Counted from the stretch's first letter, positions 1 through 4,040 are shown. The stretch is 5,048 bases of DNA from Bacillus pseudomycoides DSM 12442 (GCF_000161455.1 NZ_CM000745.1:5471679-5476726); one strand, 5' to 3'. The notes: generated by a model not told the origin, from the sequence alone. Numbers and translations are program-made.

Positions 1-278
1 ATTCATATAAAGCGAAATATGAGAGGTTGCAAAAATTATTTACGCAAATACAAGAGTTCTATAAAGAGCGTGTTCCTCAAGGAATAGAGAGATTTCAACA
101 AATTGTGGGGTATTGTAAAAAGAAAGTGAATATCACATTAAACCCATTTAGTAATACTCGATTTAGTGAAAGCAATTTAACAGAACATGAAAGAAAAGGG
201 TATGATCTTGCTTCAAAAGATATGCAGAAAAAGAAAAAAGAGAAAAATAGAAATAGAGATAGTGGTTTAGAGAGATAA
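1..278 (+). CDS. mob: Mob/Pre relaxase, C-terminal 92 residues (continuation of the gene at 4100-5048)
   Basis: This frame is open from the left edge. Codons begin at position 3, and positions 1-2 complete the codon started by base 5048 (GAT, Asp317). The segment is basic and charged (SYKAKYERLQK at the start, a KKKKEKNRNR stretch near the end), typical of the helical tail of MOBV relaxases, which follows the catalytic domain and is poorly conserved. It has no start codon with a ribosome binding site of its own; the TTG at 27 has no purine-rich tract at a suitable distance. The gene ends with TAA at 276-278, immediately before a strong terminator hairpin. It is therefore annotated as part of a 408-residue relaxase and not as a separate small gene. 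Confidence 0.9.
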   Translation, partial: SYKAKYERLQKLFTQIQEFYKERVPQGIERFQQIVGYCKKKVNITLNPFSNTRFSESNLTEHERKGYDLASKDMQKKKKEKNRNRDSGLER

Positions 279-280
279 AT

Positions 281-308
281 AAAAAGAACTCTATTAAGAG
301 TTCTTTTT
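281..308. terminator. Bidirectional intrinsic terminator between convergent mob and rep genes
   Basis: A perfect 11-bp stem, AAAAAGAACTC (281-291) with GAGTTCTTTTT (298-308), has a six-base loop (TATTAA) and A- and T-tracts in its arms, so it can act on both strands. It starts 2 bp after the mob stop codon, and its right arm overlaps the stop codon of the minus-strand rep gene (307-309). Confidence 0.9.
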
Positions 309-750
309 ATTTTATTATTTTAAGGTGTTTTACTTCTTTTCGGACTTGTTCTAAATTTTTGTCTCGTCCTCTAAAAGCAAATGAAGGATCTAAACGATAT
401 GTATTAGAAGCACCTACTTTAGGACCTTTAACTAAAATCCCATGATTGGAAAGTTCTTTAATTGCTCTTGAAACATGAGGTGGTTTCATTCCTAATTCTT
501 CAGCTATGTCTTTTTGTCTAATTCTTAACCAATTTTCGTAATCTAGTTTTGATAATAGGATCATATAAACACGCAATGTTTCACCTTTTAAATTGAGTTT
601 TGCGACATATGTTAATCCTTCTTGAAACACCATGACCCAATCCCCCTTGTAAACTTTTTTCTTCTTAGCTGGAGTTAATAAATATTGTTGGATTTCTCCT
701 GTTTCTTCATCAGGTACTTCGATAAAAATATCTTTATCTAATGAGGACAT
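307..750 (-). CDS. RepL-like winged-helix plasmid replication protein
   Basis: A 147-residue basic protein with a winged helix-turn-helix: an SKLDYENWLRIRQKDIAEEL stretch at 67-86, a turn at GMKPP, a recognition helix around HVSRAIKELSNHGI (92-105), then a wing reaching NTYRLDP. The N-terminus carries an acidic DEETGEI segment. The order (EETGE N-terminus, helical core, wHTH, Y-L-P and RG near the end) and the length resemble Firmicute RepL proteins of the pSN2/pE5/pIM13 type, recalled from memory. No other gene on the closed circle could initiate replication, so by elimination it is the probable Rep. It lacks the His-hydrophobic-His and Tyr motifs of HUH rolling-circle initiators. GGGAGG (766-761 on the minus strand) lies 10 nt before ATG 750. 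Three dyad repeats cover its promoter, suggesting autoregulation. It could instead be a copy-control repressor. Confidence 0.75.
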   Translation of the reverse strand: MSSLDKDIFIEVPDEETGEIQQYLLTPAKKKKVYKGDWVMVFQEGLTYVAKLNLKGETLRVYMILLSKLDYENWLRIRQKDIAEELGMKPPHVSRAIKELSNHGILVKGPKVGASNTYRLDPSFAFRGRDKNLEQVRKEVKHLKIIK

Positions 751-779
751 TACTTTTTAACCTCCCTCTACTTTTATGT

Positions 780-841
780 TACCGAGTATGGTAACTATTA
801 TACATACCAAATATGGTAACAACAATACCAAATATGGTAAC
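780..841. repeat. Three dyad repeats (iterons/operators) over the rep promoter
   Basis: TACCGAGTATGGTAAC (780-795), TACCAAATATGGTAAC (805-820) and an identical copy at 826-841. Each is a TACC-N6-GGTA dyad suited to a dimeric wHTH protein. Centre spacings are 25 and 21 bp, about two helical turns for the second pair, so the sites may lie on one face of the helix. Copies 1 and 3 are also followed by the same CTATTAT. They could be origin iterons, autorepression operators, or both. Confidence 0.8.
797..825 (-). promoter_or_regulatory. Probable sigma-A promoter of the rep gene
   Basis: On the minus strand, TTGTTG (825-820) is followed after 17 bp by a perfect TATAAT (802-797). This places the start of transcription near 790, about 40 nt before the start codon. 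The middle dyad repeat (805-820) fills the spacer and the other two flank the promoter, so a bound protein would block polymerase. Confidence 0.7.
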
Positions 842-849
842 TATTATGT

Positions 850-882
850 TTAAAAAAACCTTTATTCATAAGGTTTTTTTAA
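850..882. terminator. Hairpin with T/A tracts, possible terminator upstream of rep
   Basis: A 13-bp perfect stem, TTAAAAAAACCTT (850-862) with AAGGTTTTTTTAA (870-882), and a 7-nt loop. The seven-T run in the right arm and the symmetrical A run give terminator character on both strands. No gene reads into it on the plus strand, so if it terminates anything there it would be an antisense or leader transcript from the rep region. On the minus strand it would shield rep from upstream transcription. Confidence 0.6.
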
Positions 883-902
883 GTTCCCCTTGTGTCTTTT
901 AT

Positions 903-952
903 AATAAGGGCTAAAAATCTCATTAAAAATAATGAGATTTTTAGCCCTTATT
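903..952. repeat. Long perfect inverted repeat (23-bp stem, 4-nt loop)
   Basis: Positions 903-925 are the exact reverse complement of 930-952, with only AAAA in the loop. The stem centres on GGGCTAAAAATCTCATT. It is the strongest hairpin in the gene-free stretch next to rep. It could be a two-way terminator (T5 lies inside the right arm) or a structural part of the replication origin; the sequence does not decide between these. Confidence 0.8.
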
Positions 953-961
953 TAATCTTTT

Positions 962-985
962 AGAATGAACATATATGTTCATTCT
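962..985. repeat. 24-bp perfect palindrome with TGAACAT/ATGTTCA halves
   Basis: AGAATGAACATA is followed directly by its reverse complement TATGTTCATTCT, with no spacer. The heptamer TGAACAT and its complement recur at 1042-1048, 1060-1066 and 1076-1082, which suggests a protein-binding motif and not simply a hairpin. Both halves are present, so it suits a symmetrical dimer. Confidence 0.75.
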
Positions 986-988
986 TTC

Positions 989-1023
989 GAACGTTTTGTT
1001 TCACGATTTCAAACAAGACGTTC
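989..1023. repeat. Imperfect inverted repeat
   Basis: GAACGTTTTGTTT (989-1001) pairs with AAACAAGACGTTC (1011-1023), with one G:T wobble and a 9-nt loop. It lies directly between two other dyads and shares the GAAC/GTTC core with them. Confidence 0.6.
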
Positions 1024-1052
1024 ACAAAAACAACAAAAAAATGAACATCTTG

Positions 1053-1089
1053 TTTCCTTATGTTCACCCCTAGGGTGAACATAAGGAAA
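1053..1089. repeat. 17-bp perfect inverted repeat with 3-nt centre
   Basis: TTTCCTTATGTTCACCC (1053-1069) and GGGTGAACATAAGGAAA (1073-1089) flank CTA. Each arm contains one copy of the ATGTTCA/TGAACAT heptamer also seen in the 962-985 palindrome. A shorter inverted repeat follows at 1093-1099/1111-1117 (TAAACCC/GGGTTTA). No T-run follows it, so it is not a classical terminator. Confidence 0.75.
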
Positions 1090-1131
1090 TTATAAACCCA
1101 TATTTATCAAGGGTTTACTAGGTTACCCCTT

Positions 1132-1372
1132 CTATATCTATTAAAGGGCTATCCACTTATCAATGGACAGGTAGTATTTTTGAGAAAAATCTCTCAAAAA
1201 TCTCCACCTTTTTCGCTACGCTTCACCATTGATAAGTGGATTTCGGCAGGTATGAGCATGTCGCCAAGCCGAACATACCAAAAACGAGAATTTAGGTAGT
1301 ACGACTTGAACTAGCAATTATACCTGCCGAACCGCTTAGATCGGCTGTCCATGAATAGCTCTTAATCTATAG
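1132..1372. other. Highly structured non-coding region, candidate single-strand origin (sso)
   Basis: This stretch of about 240 bases without a gene can fold into a multi-arm structure. The outer closing arms are CTATA (1132-1136)/TATAG (1368-1372) and 1140-1152/1355-1366 with one bulge and one wobble. Inside are a 16-bp stem (1151-1166/1226-1241), a 10-bp hairpin (1176-1185/1192-1201) and an 11-bp stem TCGGCAGGTAT/ATACCTGCCGA (1243-1253/1320-1330). Alternative pairings exist: ATGGACAG 1163-1170 with 1345-1352, and TTCGGC 1242-1247 with 1268-1273. Extended intramolecular folding of non-coding DNA is typical of single-strand origins on Gram-positive rolling-circle plasmids, which recruit RNA polymerase to prime the lagging strand. 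I cannot assign an sso class. Confidence 0.5.
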
Positions 1373-1534
1373 TTTTATGACACTATAAGGGGCTAGCCCC
1401 TCGCTTCGCTTCACCCCAGCCAATGCATTCACACCCAAAAACAAGGTAAAGCCATCTATGGAAGAATATAAAGCTCTTAAATCGATTTATTCTAGAAAAT
1501 ATACAACGTAGAATTGTTTTTTTGTAGAAAAAAA
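1373..1534. other. Short spacer with GGGGCTAGCCCC palindrome and a relic-like reading frame
   Basis: It holds a 12-bp perfect palindrome GGGGCTAGCCCC (1389-1400). Next to it, TCGCTTCGCTTCACC (1401-1415) repeats TCGCTACGCTTCACC (1213-1227) with 14 of 15 bases equal. After that runs a short frame ending TAG at 1509-1511, whose last 17 codons start with ATG 1458 (MEEYKALKSIYSRKYTT). The frame stays open upstream through PANAFTPKNKVKPS, which looks protein-like and may be the tail of a lost gene. No functional gene can be supported here. Confidence 0.35.
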
Positions 1535-1550
1535 TATGCAATTTTACATA
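1535..1550 (+). promoter_or_regulatory. PlcR box upstream of the bacteriocin-like gene
   Basis: TATGCAATTTTACATA matches every fixed position of the consensus TATGNANNNNTNCATA, which is bound by PlcR together with its peptide PapR in the Bacillus cereus group. It lies 73 bp before the ATG at 1624 and upstream of a plausible -10 element. It predicts that the operon switches on at high cell density at the onset of stationary phase, provided the host has functional chromosomal plcR-papR; neither gene is on this plasmid. Confidence 0.8.
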
Positions 1551-1574
1551 TTTGGTAAAATCTTCTTAAAAATA

Positions 1575-1583
1575 TGGAATAAT
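1575..1583 (+). promoter_or_regulatory. Probable extended -10 element of the bacteriocin operon promoter
   Basis: TGGAATAAT reads as an extended -10 (TGN followed by AATAAT, one mismatch to TATAAT). It begins 24 bp after the PlcR box and has no good -35 hexamer at 17 bp, as expected for an activator-dependent promoter. Transcription would begin near 1590, downstream of the alternative TTG start at 1588, which supports ATG 1624 as the true start. Confidence 0.5.
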
Positions 1584-1623
1584 TTTCTTGTTACATTTAA
1601 TTCATTTTTGGGAGGAAATATAT

Positions 1624-2103
1624 ATGTTAAAAATCAAGTCTAAATTCAAAAAAATTATTCCAGCTACAATGGCATTTGCTGCATTATTAACAATAGCTCC
1701 ACTTTCTTCTTTTGCAGCTGAAAACGATGTTACAGTACCTGTTGAAAAGGTTCAGCAAAATGTTATTCCATTTCCACAAATAGTTAATAATCAAGTTACA
1801 CCTGCTTTACCAGTTGCTTTAGATGATGATGGTGATGTTACTGCACAAGGATGGAAAAAATCAGCTGTTGTTTGGGGTTTAAGAAATGGTGGAGAAGCAT
1901 TACATGCAGTTACAAAATGGTTAGGTGCTGGGACTAAAGAGGCTAAATATTTAAAGAAACATGCGAAAAGTATTGCTGATGCATTAGATGGATTTGAAAG
2001 TCATATTGAACAAAATTTAATTGGTTTTATGATTCATGAATGCGGTATTCCTGGTGGTTCTGCTAGGGTAATTGCAAGGGCTATTACAGGTGTTATTTTA
2101 TAA
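1624..2103 (+). CDS. Sec-secreted pre-pro-bacteriocin-like peptide
   Basis: A 159-residue protein that I do not recognise as a named bacteriocin. A typical signal peptide is visible: basic start (KIKSKFKK), hydrophobic core at about 11-27, and probable cleavage after SFA (residue 31). An acidic, Val/Pro/Gln/Asn-rich propeptide follows (32 to about 75, with DDDGD at 67-71). The C-terminal domain from about G76/W77 has eleven Lys/Arg against seven Asp/Glu, many Gly and Ala, three Trp, one Cys (140) and a hydrophobic end (ARAITGVIL). This suggests a membrane-active peptide released by cutting near DVTAQ/GWKK. Larger unmodified bacteriocins made as Sec-exported proproteins (closticin 574 is the example I recall) share this plan. 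GGGAGG (1610-1615) sits 8 nt before ATG 1624; the upstream TTG at 1588 has no such site. The gene is PlcR-box controlled and followed 21 bp later by a putative immunity gene and then a protease gene. The function is inferred. Confidence 0.65.
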   Translation: MLKIKSKFKKIIPATMAFAALLTIAPLSSFAAENDVTVPVEKVQQNVIPFPQIVNNQVTPALPVALDDDGDVTAQGWKKSAVVWGLRNGGEALHAVTKWLGAGTKEAKYLKKHAKSIADALDGFESHIEQNLIGFMIHECGIPGGSARVIARAITGVIL

Positions 2104-2124
2104 TTGTATTGGAGAGATTTATAG

Positions 2125-2523
2125 ATGAATATTGAGCAGGAAATTAAAAAGATAAAGTATCATCAAAAATTAATGTTAACTATGTTTTTACACGATGATC
2201 CTGAAAGATTTTCCTTTTATCATCAAATTATTGATTTTGATTTAGATGAACAAATTGAGAAAACAATATTAAATATTATTAGTTTGTTTAATAAACGATT
2301 ATCTCAAGATAGTGATTTTTCTTTTGAAAAAGATTATTTTAATTCAATCAATTTTAAAGTTGTTTATGATTGTAATGTAAAGCCAACTATTGAAGAGTAT
2401 GAATCTTATTTAAAAGAAATTGATATTCCTATAAATCCTAAATATTTATTAATGGCTATTAATAAACAAAAAGAATTAGATAATGCTTGTCAATTTTTGT
2501 TAGAACAATACAGTGAAAAATAA
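2125..2523 (+). CDS. DUF1878/YhaI-like small cytosolic protein, candidate immunity protein
   Basis: 132 residues with no signal peptide or membrane segment, mostly predicted helix and acidic. The N-terminal half (IEQEIKKIKYHQKLML, then a DDPERFSFYHQII segment and a helix with DEQIEKTILNIISL) resembles the DUF1878 family of Bacillus (YhaI), whose members have an amphipathic N-terminal helix with a YxQ and an FPFY-type motif. This is a recollection, not a search result. It follows the bacteriocin-like gene after 21 bp with its own site GGAGAG (2111-2116) 8 nt before ATG, so the two are co-transcribed. Small helical cytosolic proteins placed right after a bacteriocin gene are often immunity proteins, so producer self-protection is the leading guess. 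A regulatory or chaperone role is possible. A strong hairpin follows it. Confidence 0.6.
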   Translation: MNIEQEIKKIKYHQKLMLTMFLHDDPERFSFYHQIIDFDLDEQIEKTILNIISLFNKRLSQDSDFSFEKDYFNSINFKVVYDCNVKPTIEEYESYLKEIDIPINPKYLLMAINKQKELDNACQFLLEQYSEK

Positions 2524-2526
2524 AAT
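2497..2526 (+). promoter_or_regulatory. Possible secondary promoter for the subtilase gene
   Basis: TTGTTA (2497-2502) and TAAAAT (2521-2526) are 18 bp apart, matching four and five of six consensus bases. It would start transcription within the last codons or just after the preceding gene, upstream of the hairpin at 2540-2576. The AT-rich context makes chance matches common. Confidence 0.25.
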
Positions 2527-2539
2527 GTATTAAATCGTT

Positions 2540-2576
2540 GTAAAAATAAGACGCGAAATTCGCGTCTTATTTTTAC
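2540..2576 (+). terminator. Strong hairpin between the DUF1878-like gene and the subtilase gene
   Basis: Positions 2540-2557 are the exact reverse complement of 2559-2576: an A-rich outer stem, a GC-rich inner stem (GACGCG/CGCGTC) and a tight AAATT loop region, with TTATTTTT in the right arm. It looks like an intrinsic terminator. It ends only 18 nt before the subtilase start codon, too close for a whole promoter, so subtilase expression depends on read-through or on a promoter upstream of the hairpin. Confidence 0.8.
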
Positions 2577-2594
2577 ATGTGATAGGAGTTACGA

Positions 2595-3722
2595 ATGATG
2601 AAGAAATTATTAATTATATGTTTGTTATTATTTTGTATTTGTGGAGGGAATTCAAAATCTTTTGCAACAGAAATAACAAATGAAAACGATTATTTAATTA
2701 TGTTTAAAGATAAAATTGATACAGAGATGATTACCAATCAAGGTGGAAAGATTAAAGAAATATTGTCTAATTTATCCATTGTAAAAGCTGAGTTTTCTTA
2801 TGATCCAAGTAAACTCTTAAAAAATAATTCTAAAATTATTGCGGTGGAACAAGATGAAAATGTAAAAGCTGATGGAATACAACAAACTGTTAATTCTAGT
2901 ACATTACCTTTAAAAGCAAAAGGGATTTCTCCGCTGACAGGGAAAGGAACTTCTGTTGCAATTTTAGATACTGGTATTGATAAAGAACATTTAGATTTAA
3001 AGATTAAAACTGGAATTTCATTTGTTTCAAATACTTCCAGTTTTGATGATGATAATGGACATGGAACACATTTAGCAGGAATTATAGGAGCAAAAAATAA
3101 TAATGTCGGAATCACAGGTATTGCACCTGACGTGGATCTATACGCAGTAAAAGTTTTAGATAAATATGCGAATGGTAAATATAGTACAGTTGTAAAGGGA
3201 ATTGATTGGGCGATTGAACAAAATGTAGATATTATTTTAATGAGTTTAGGTGGGAAAAAAGAATCTGTATTTTTTGAGGAAGCTATGAATAAAGCCTATC
3301 AGAAAGGAATTTTATTAATAGCGTCTGCTGGAAATGAAGGATACAAAGAAGGAAATTCCATTACTTATCCAGCTAAATTTAATTCAGTTGTTGCTGTTGG
3401 GGCAGTAGACTTAAATAATCAAAGAGGTTTTCTTTCTAGTAAAGGGGAACAATTAGAGTTAATGGCATTAGGTGTAGATGTATTAAGTACATGGAATGAT
3501 GGAACTTATAGATTAGATAGTGGGACTTCAATGGCAGCGGCCCATGTTGCAGGTATAGCGTCTTTACTATTAGAAAAGGATGCTACTATGTCAAATCAAA
3601 AAGTAAGGGAAATATTAAATCAATCAGCCATCCCATTTGGTAATAAATTAGAATATGGGAATGGTAAGGTGAGTTTAAGTAATGCTTTAAAAATAATGAG
3701 TCAGAGAGAAAAACAAAGATAA
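2595..3722 (+). CDS. Secreted S8 subtilisin-like serine protease, probable propeptide-processing enzyme
   Basis: A 375-residue secreted subtilase. A signal peptide occupies residues 1-24 (KK, a hydrophobic core, SFA cleavage). An inhibitor-I9-type prodomain covers about 31-92 (NDYLIMFKDK at its start, IIAVEQDENV at its end). The catalytic domain has the complete triad: Asp125 in AILDTGID, His156 in NGHGTH and Ser312 in SGTSMAAAH, with oxyanion Asn247 in SAGNEG. It closes shortly after the domain, with no cell-wall anchor or P-domain, so the mature enzyme (about 275 aa) should be free outside the cell. AGGAG (2584-2588) lies 6 nt before ATG 2595; the adjacent ATG 2598 is equally possible. Its place behind a secreted proprotein recalls leader proteases of the NisP/EpiP type and suggests it cuts the bacteriocin propeptide. 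A scavenging protease role cannot be excluded. Cysteines in the signal peptide do not form a lipobox. Confidence 0.92.
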   Translation: MMKKLLIICLLLFCICGGNSKSFATEITNENDYLIMFKDKIDTEMITNQGGKIKEILSNLSIVKAEFSYDPSKLLKNNSKIIAVEQDENVKADGIQQTVNSSTLPLKAKGISPLTGKGTSVAILDTGIDKEHLDLKIKTGISFVSNTSSFDDDNGHGTHLAGIIGAKNNNVGITGIAPDVDLYAVKVLDKYANGKYSTVVKGIDWAIEQNVDIILMSLGGKKESVFFEEAMNKAYQKGILLIASAGNEGYKEGNSITYPAKFNSVVAVGAVDLNNQRGFLSSKGEQLELMALGVDVLSTWNDGTYRLDSGTSMAAAHVAGIASLLLEKDATMSNQKVREILNQSAIPFGNKLEYGNGKVSLSNALKIMSQREKQR

Positions 3723-3768
3723 TTGTCAACGGTAAGCGGAACGAAGTGAGCATTAAGGAGTTGACAAT
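3722..3768. repeat. 9-bp inverted repeat just after the subtilase gene
   Basis: ATTGTCAAC (3722-3730) and GTTGACAAT (3760-3768) flank 29 bases rich in CGAAGTGAG-like sequence. The left arm begins on the last base of the stop codon. No T-run follows, so it is not a clear terminator. The change from AT-rich cassette to GC-richer backbone occurs here, so it may mark the cassette edge. Confidence 0.5.
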
Positions 3769-3796
3769 ATCACACACCCAAGACCCTCTTGTGGTT

Positions 3797-3817
3797 GTCA
3801 AACGGATACCGTTTGAC
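3797..3817. repeat. 9-bp hairpin GTCAAACGG-ATA-CCGTTTGAC
   Basis: Perfect arms at 3797-3805 and 3809-3817 with a three-base loop. It is the first of several short GC-rich hairpins leading to oriT. Its function is unknown. Confidence 0.6.
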
Positions 3818-3837
3818 CCTGCCTACCGGCGAGGGAG

Positions 3838-3875
3838 CCCCCTCAAAAAGTGAGGGGGTTGGGGGTGTTTTTTTT
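3838..3875 (+). terminator. GC-rich hairpin followed by eight T, probable terminator
   Basis: CCCCCTCA (3838-3845) pairs with TGAGGGGG (3851-3858) over the loop AAAAG. A second G5 (3861-3865) can pair with the same C5, which would bring the stem within 2 nt of the T8 run (3868-3875). It would end transcription from the subtilase gene before oriT and mob. Confidence 0.6.
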
Positions 3876-3882
3876 ATGGGGT

Positions 3883-3956
3883 CTGGGGAAGAGTTCCCCA
3901 GTAGGTTTGGACAACGTCCGAGGTCTTATTCGGCTAAGCCGAAATCCCCCTAGGGG
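3883..3956. repeat. Three further short inverted repeats leading into oriT
   Basis: CTGGGGAA/TTCCCCAG (3883-3890/3894-3901), TTCGGC/GCCGAA (3929-3934/3938-3943) and the palindrome CCCCTAGGGG (3947-3956). Such clustered dyads are common in the flank of mobilisation origins. The second repeats the TTCGGC/GCCGAA pair found at 1242-1247/1268-1273 in the structured region. Confidence 0.55.
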
Positions 3957-3957
3957 A

Positions 3958-4007
3958 CACACTCTTTACGATAGTAAAGTATAGTGTGCTATACTTTACA
4001 TGGAAGT
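3958..4007 (+). other. oriT of the pMV158/pUB110 (MOBV) type
   Basis: The core TAGTGTG (3982-3988) followed by CTATACTTTACATGGAAG is nearly the classical MOBV nick region, where the relaxase cuts after the last G of TAGTGTG, here between 3988 and 3989. Two alternative dyads are visible. One is CACACT+CTTTA (3958-3968) with TAAAG and AGTGTG (3975-3979, 3983-3988, with a 3-nt bulge), whose stem ends at the nick. The other is TAAAGTATAG/CTATACTTTA (3975-3984/3989-3998), whose TGTG loop ends at the nick. The relaxase gene begins about 110 bp downstream. By analogy with pMV158, the mob promoter probably overlaps this site (TATACT at 3990-3995), allowing relaxase autorepression. Confidence 0.92.
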
Positions 4008-4026
4008 ACACCGAAAAACAGTAGAG

Positions 4027-4040
4027 AAGTATATATACTT
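4027..4040. repeat. 14-bp palindrome in the mob leader resembling the oriT arms
   Basis: AAGTATATATACTT is its own reverse complement and reuses the AAGTATA/TATACTT halves of the oriT dyad 35-50 bp upstream. It lies 60 bp before the mob start codon. It could be a second relaxase contact or part of the mob promoter (TATACT at 4034-4039, though no -35 is seen). Confidence 0.4.

Noticed and set aside
1297..1305. TAGTACGAC, close to the pMV158/pE194 double-strand-origin nick TACTACGAC
   Set aside because: One mismatch in the core and no RepB/HUH-type initiator on this circle to use it. Kept only as a possible relic.
1588..1623. TTG start 12 codons upstream of the bacteriocin-like gene
   Set aside because: No ribosome binding site precedes it, it would spoil the signal peptide, and it lies at or before the predicted transcription start. 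ATG 1624 has GGGAGG 8 nt upstream.
1624..2103. Lantibiotic or SdpC-like toxin
   Set aside because: There is only one Cys, no modification enzymes are encoded, and it shares neither the paired cysteines nor the hydrophobic hairpin of SdpC.
2603..2668. Lipobox in the subtilase signal peptide
   Set aside because: The cysteines at residues 14 and 16 are not preceded by a Leu-Ala/Ser-Gly/Ala type motif, and an ordinary SFA cleavage site follows.
2798..3115. Minus-strand frame of 105 codons
   Set aside because: It lies wholly inside the subtilase gene, opposite strongly conserved catalytic motifs, and has no domain sense. It is a shadow.
3586..3801. Minus-strand frame overlapping the subtilase end
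   Set aside because: It is mostly antisense to the subtilase C-terminus, with no clear ribosome binding site or family features.
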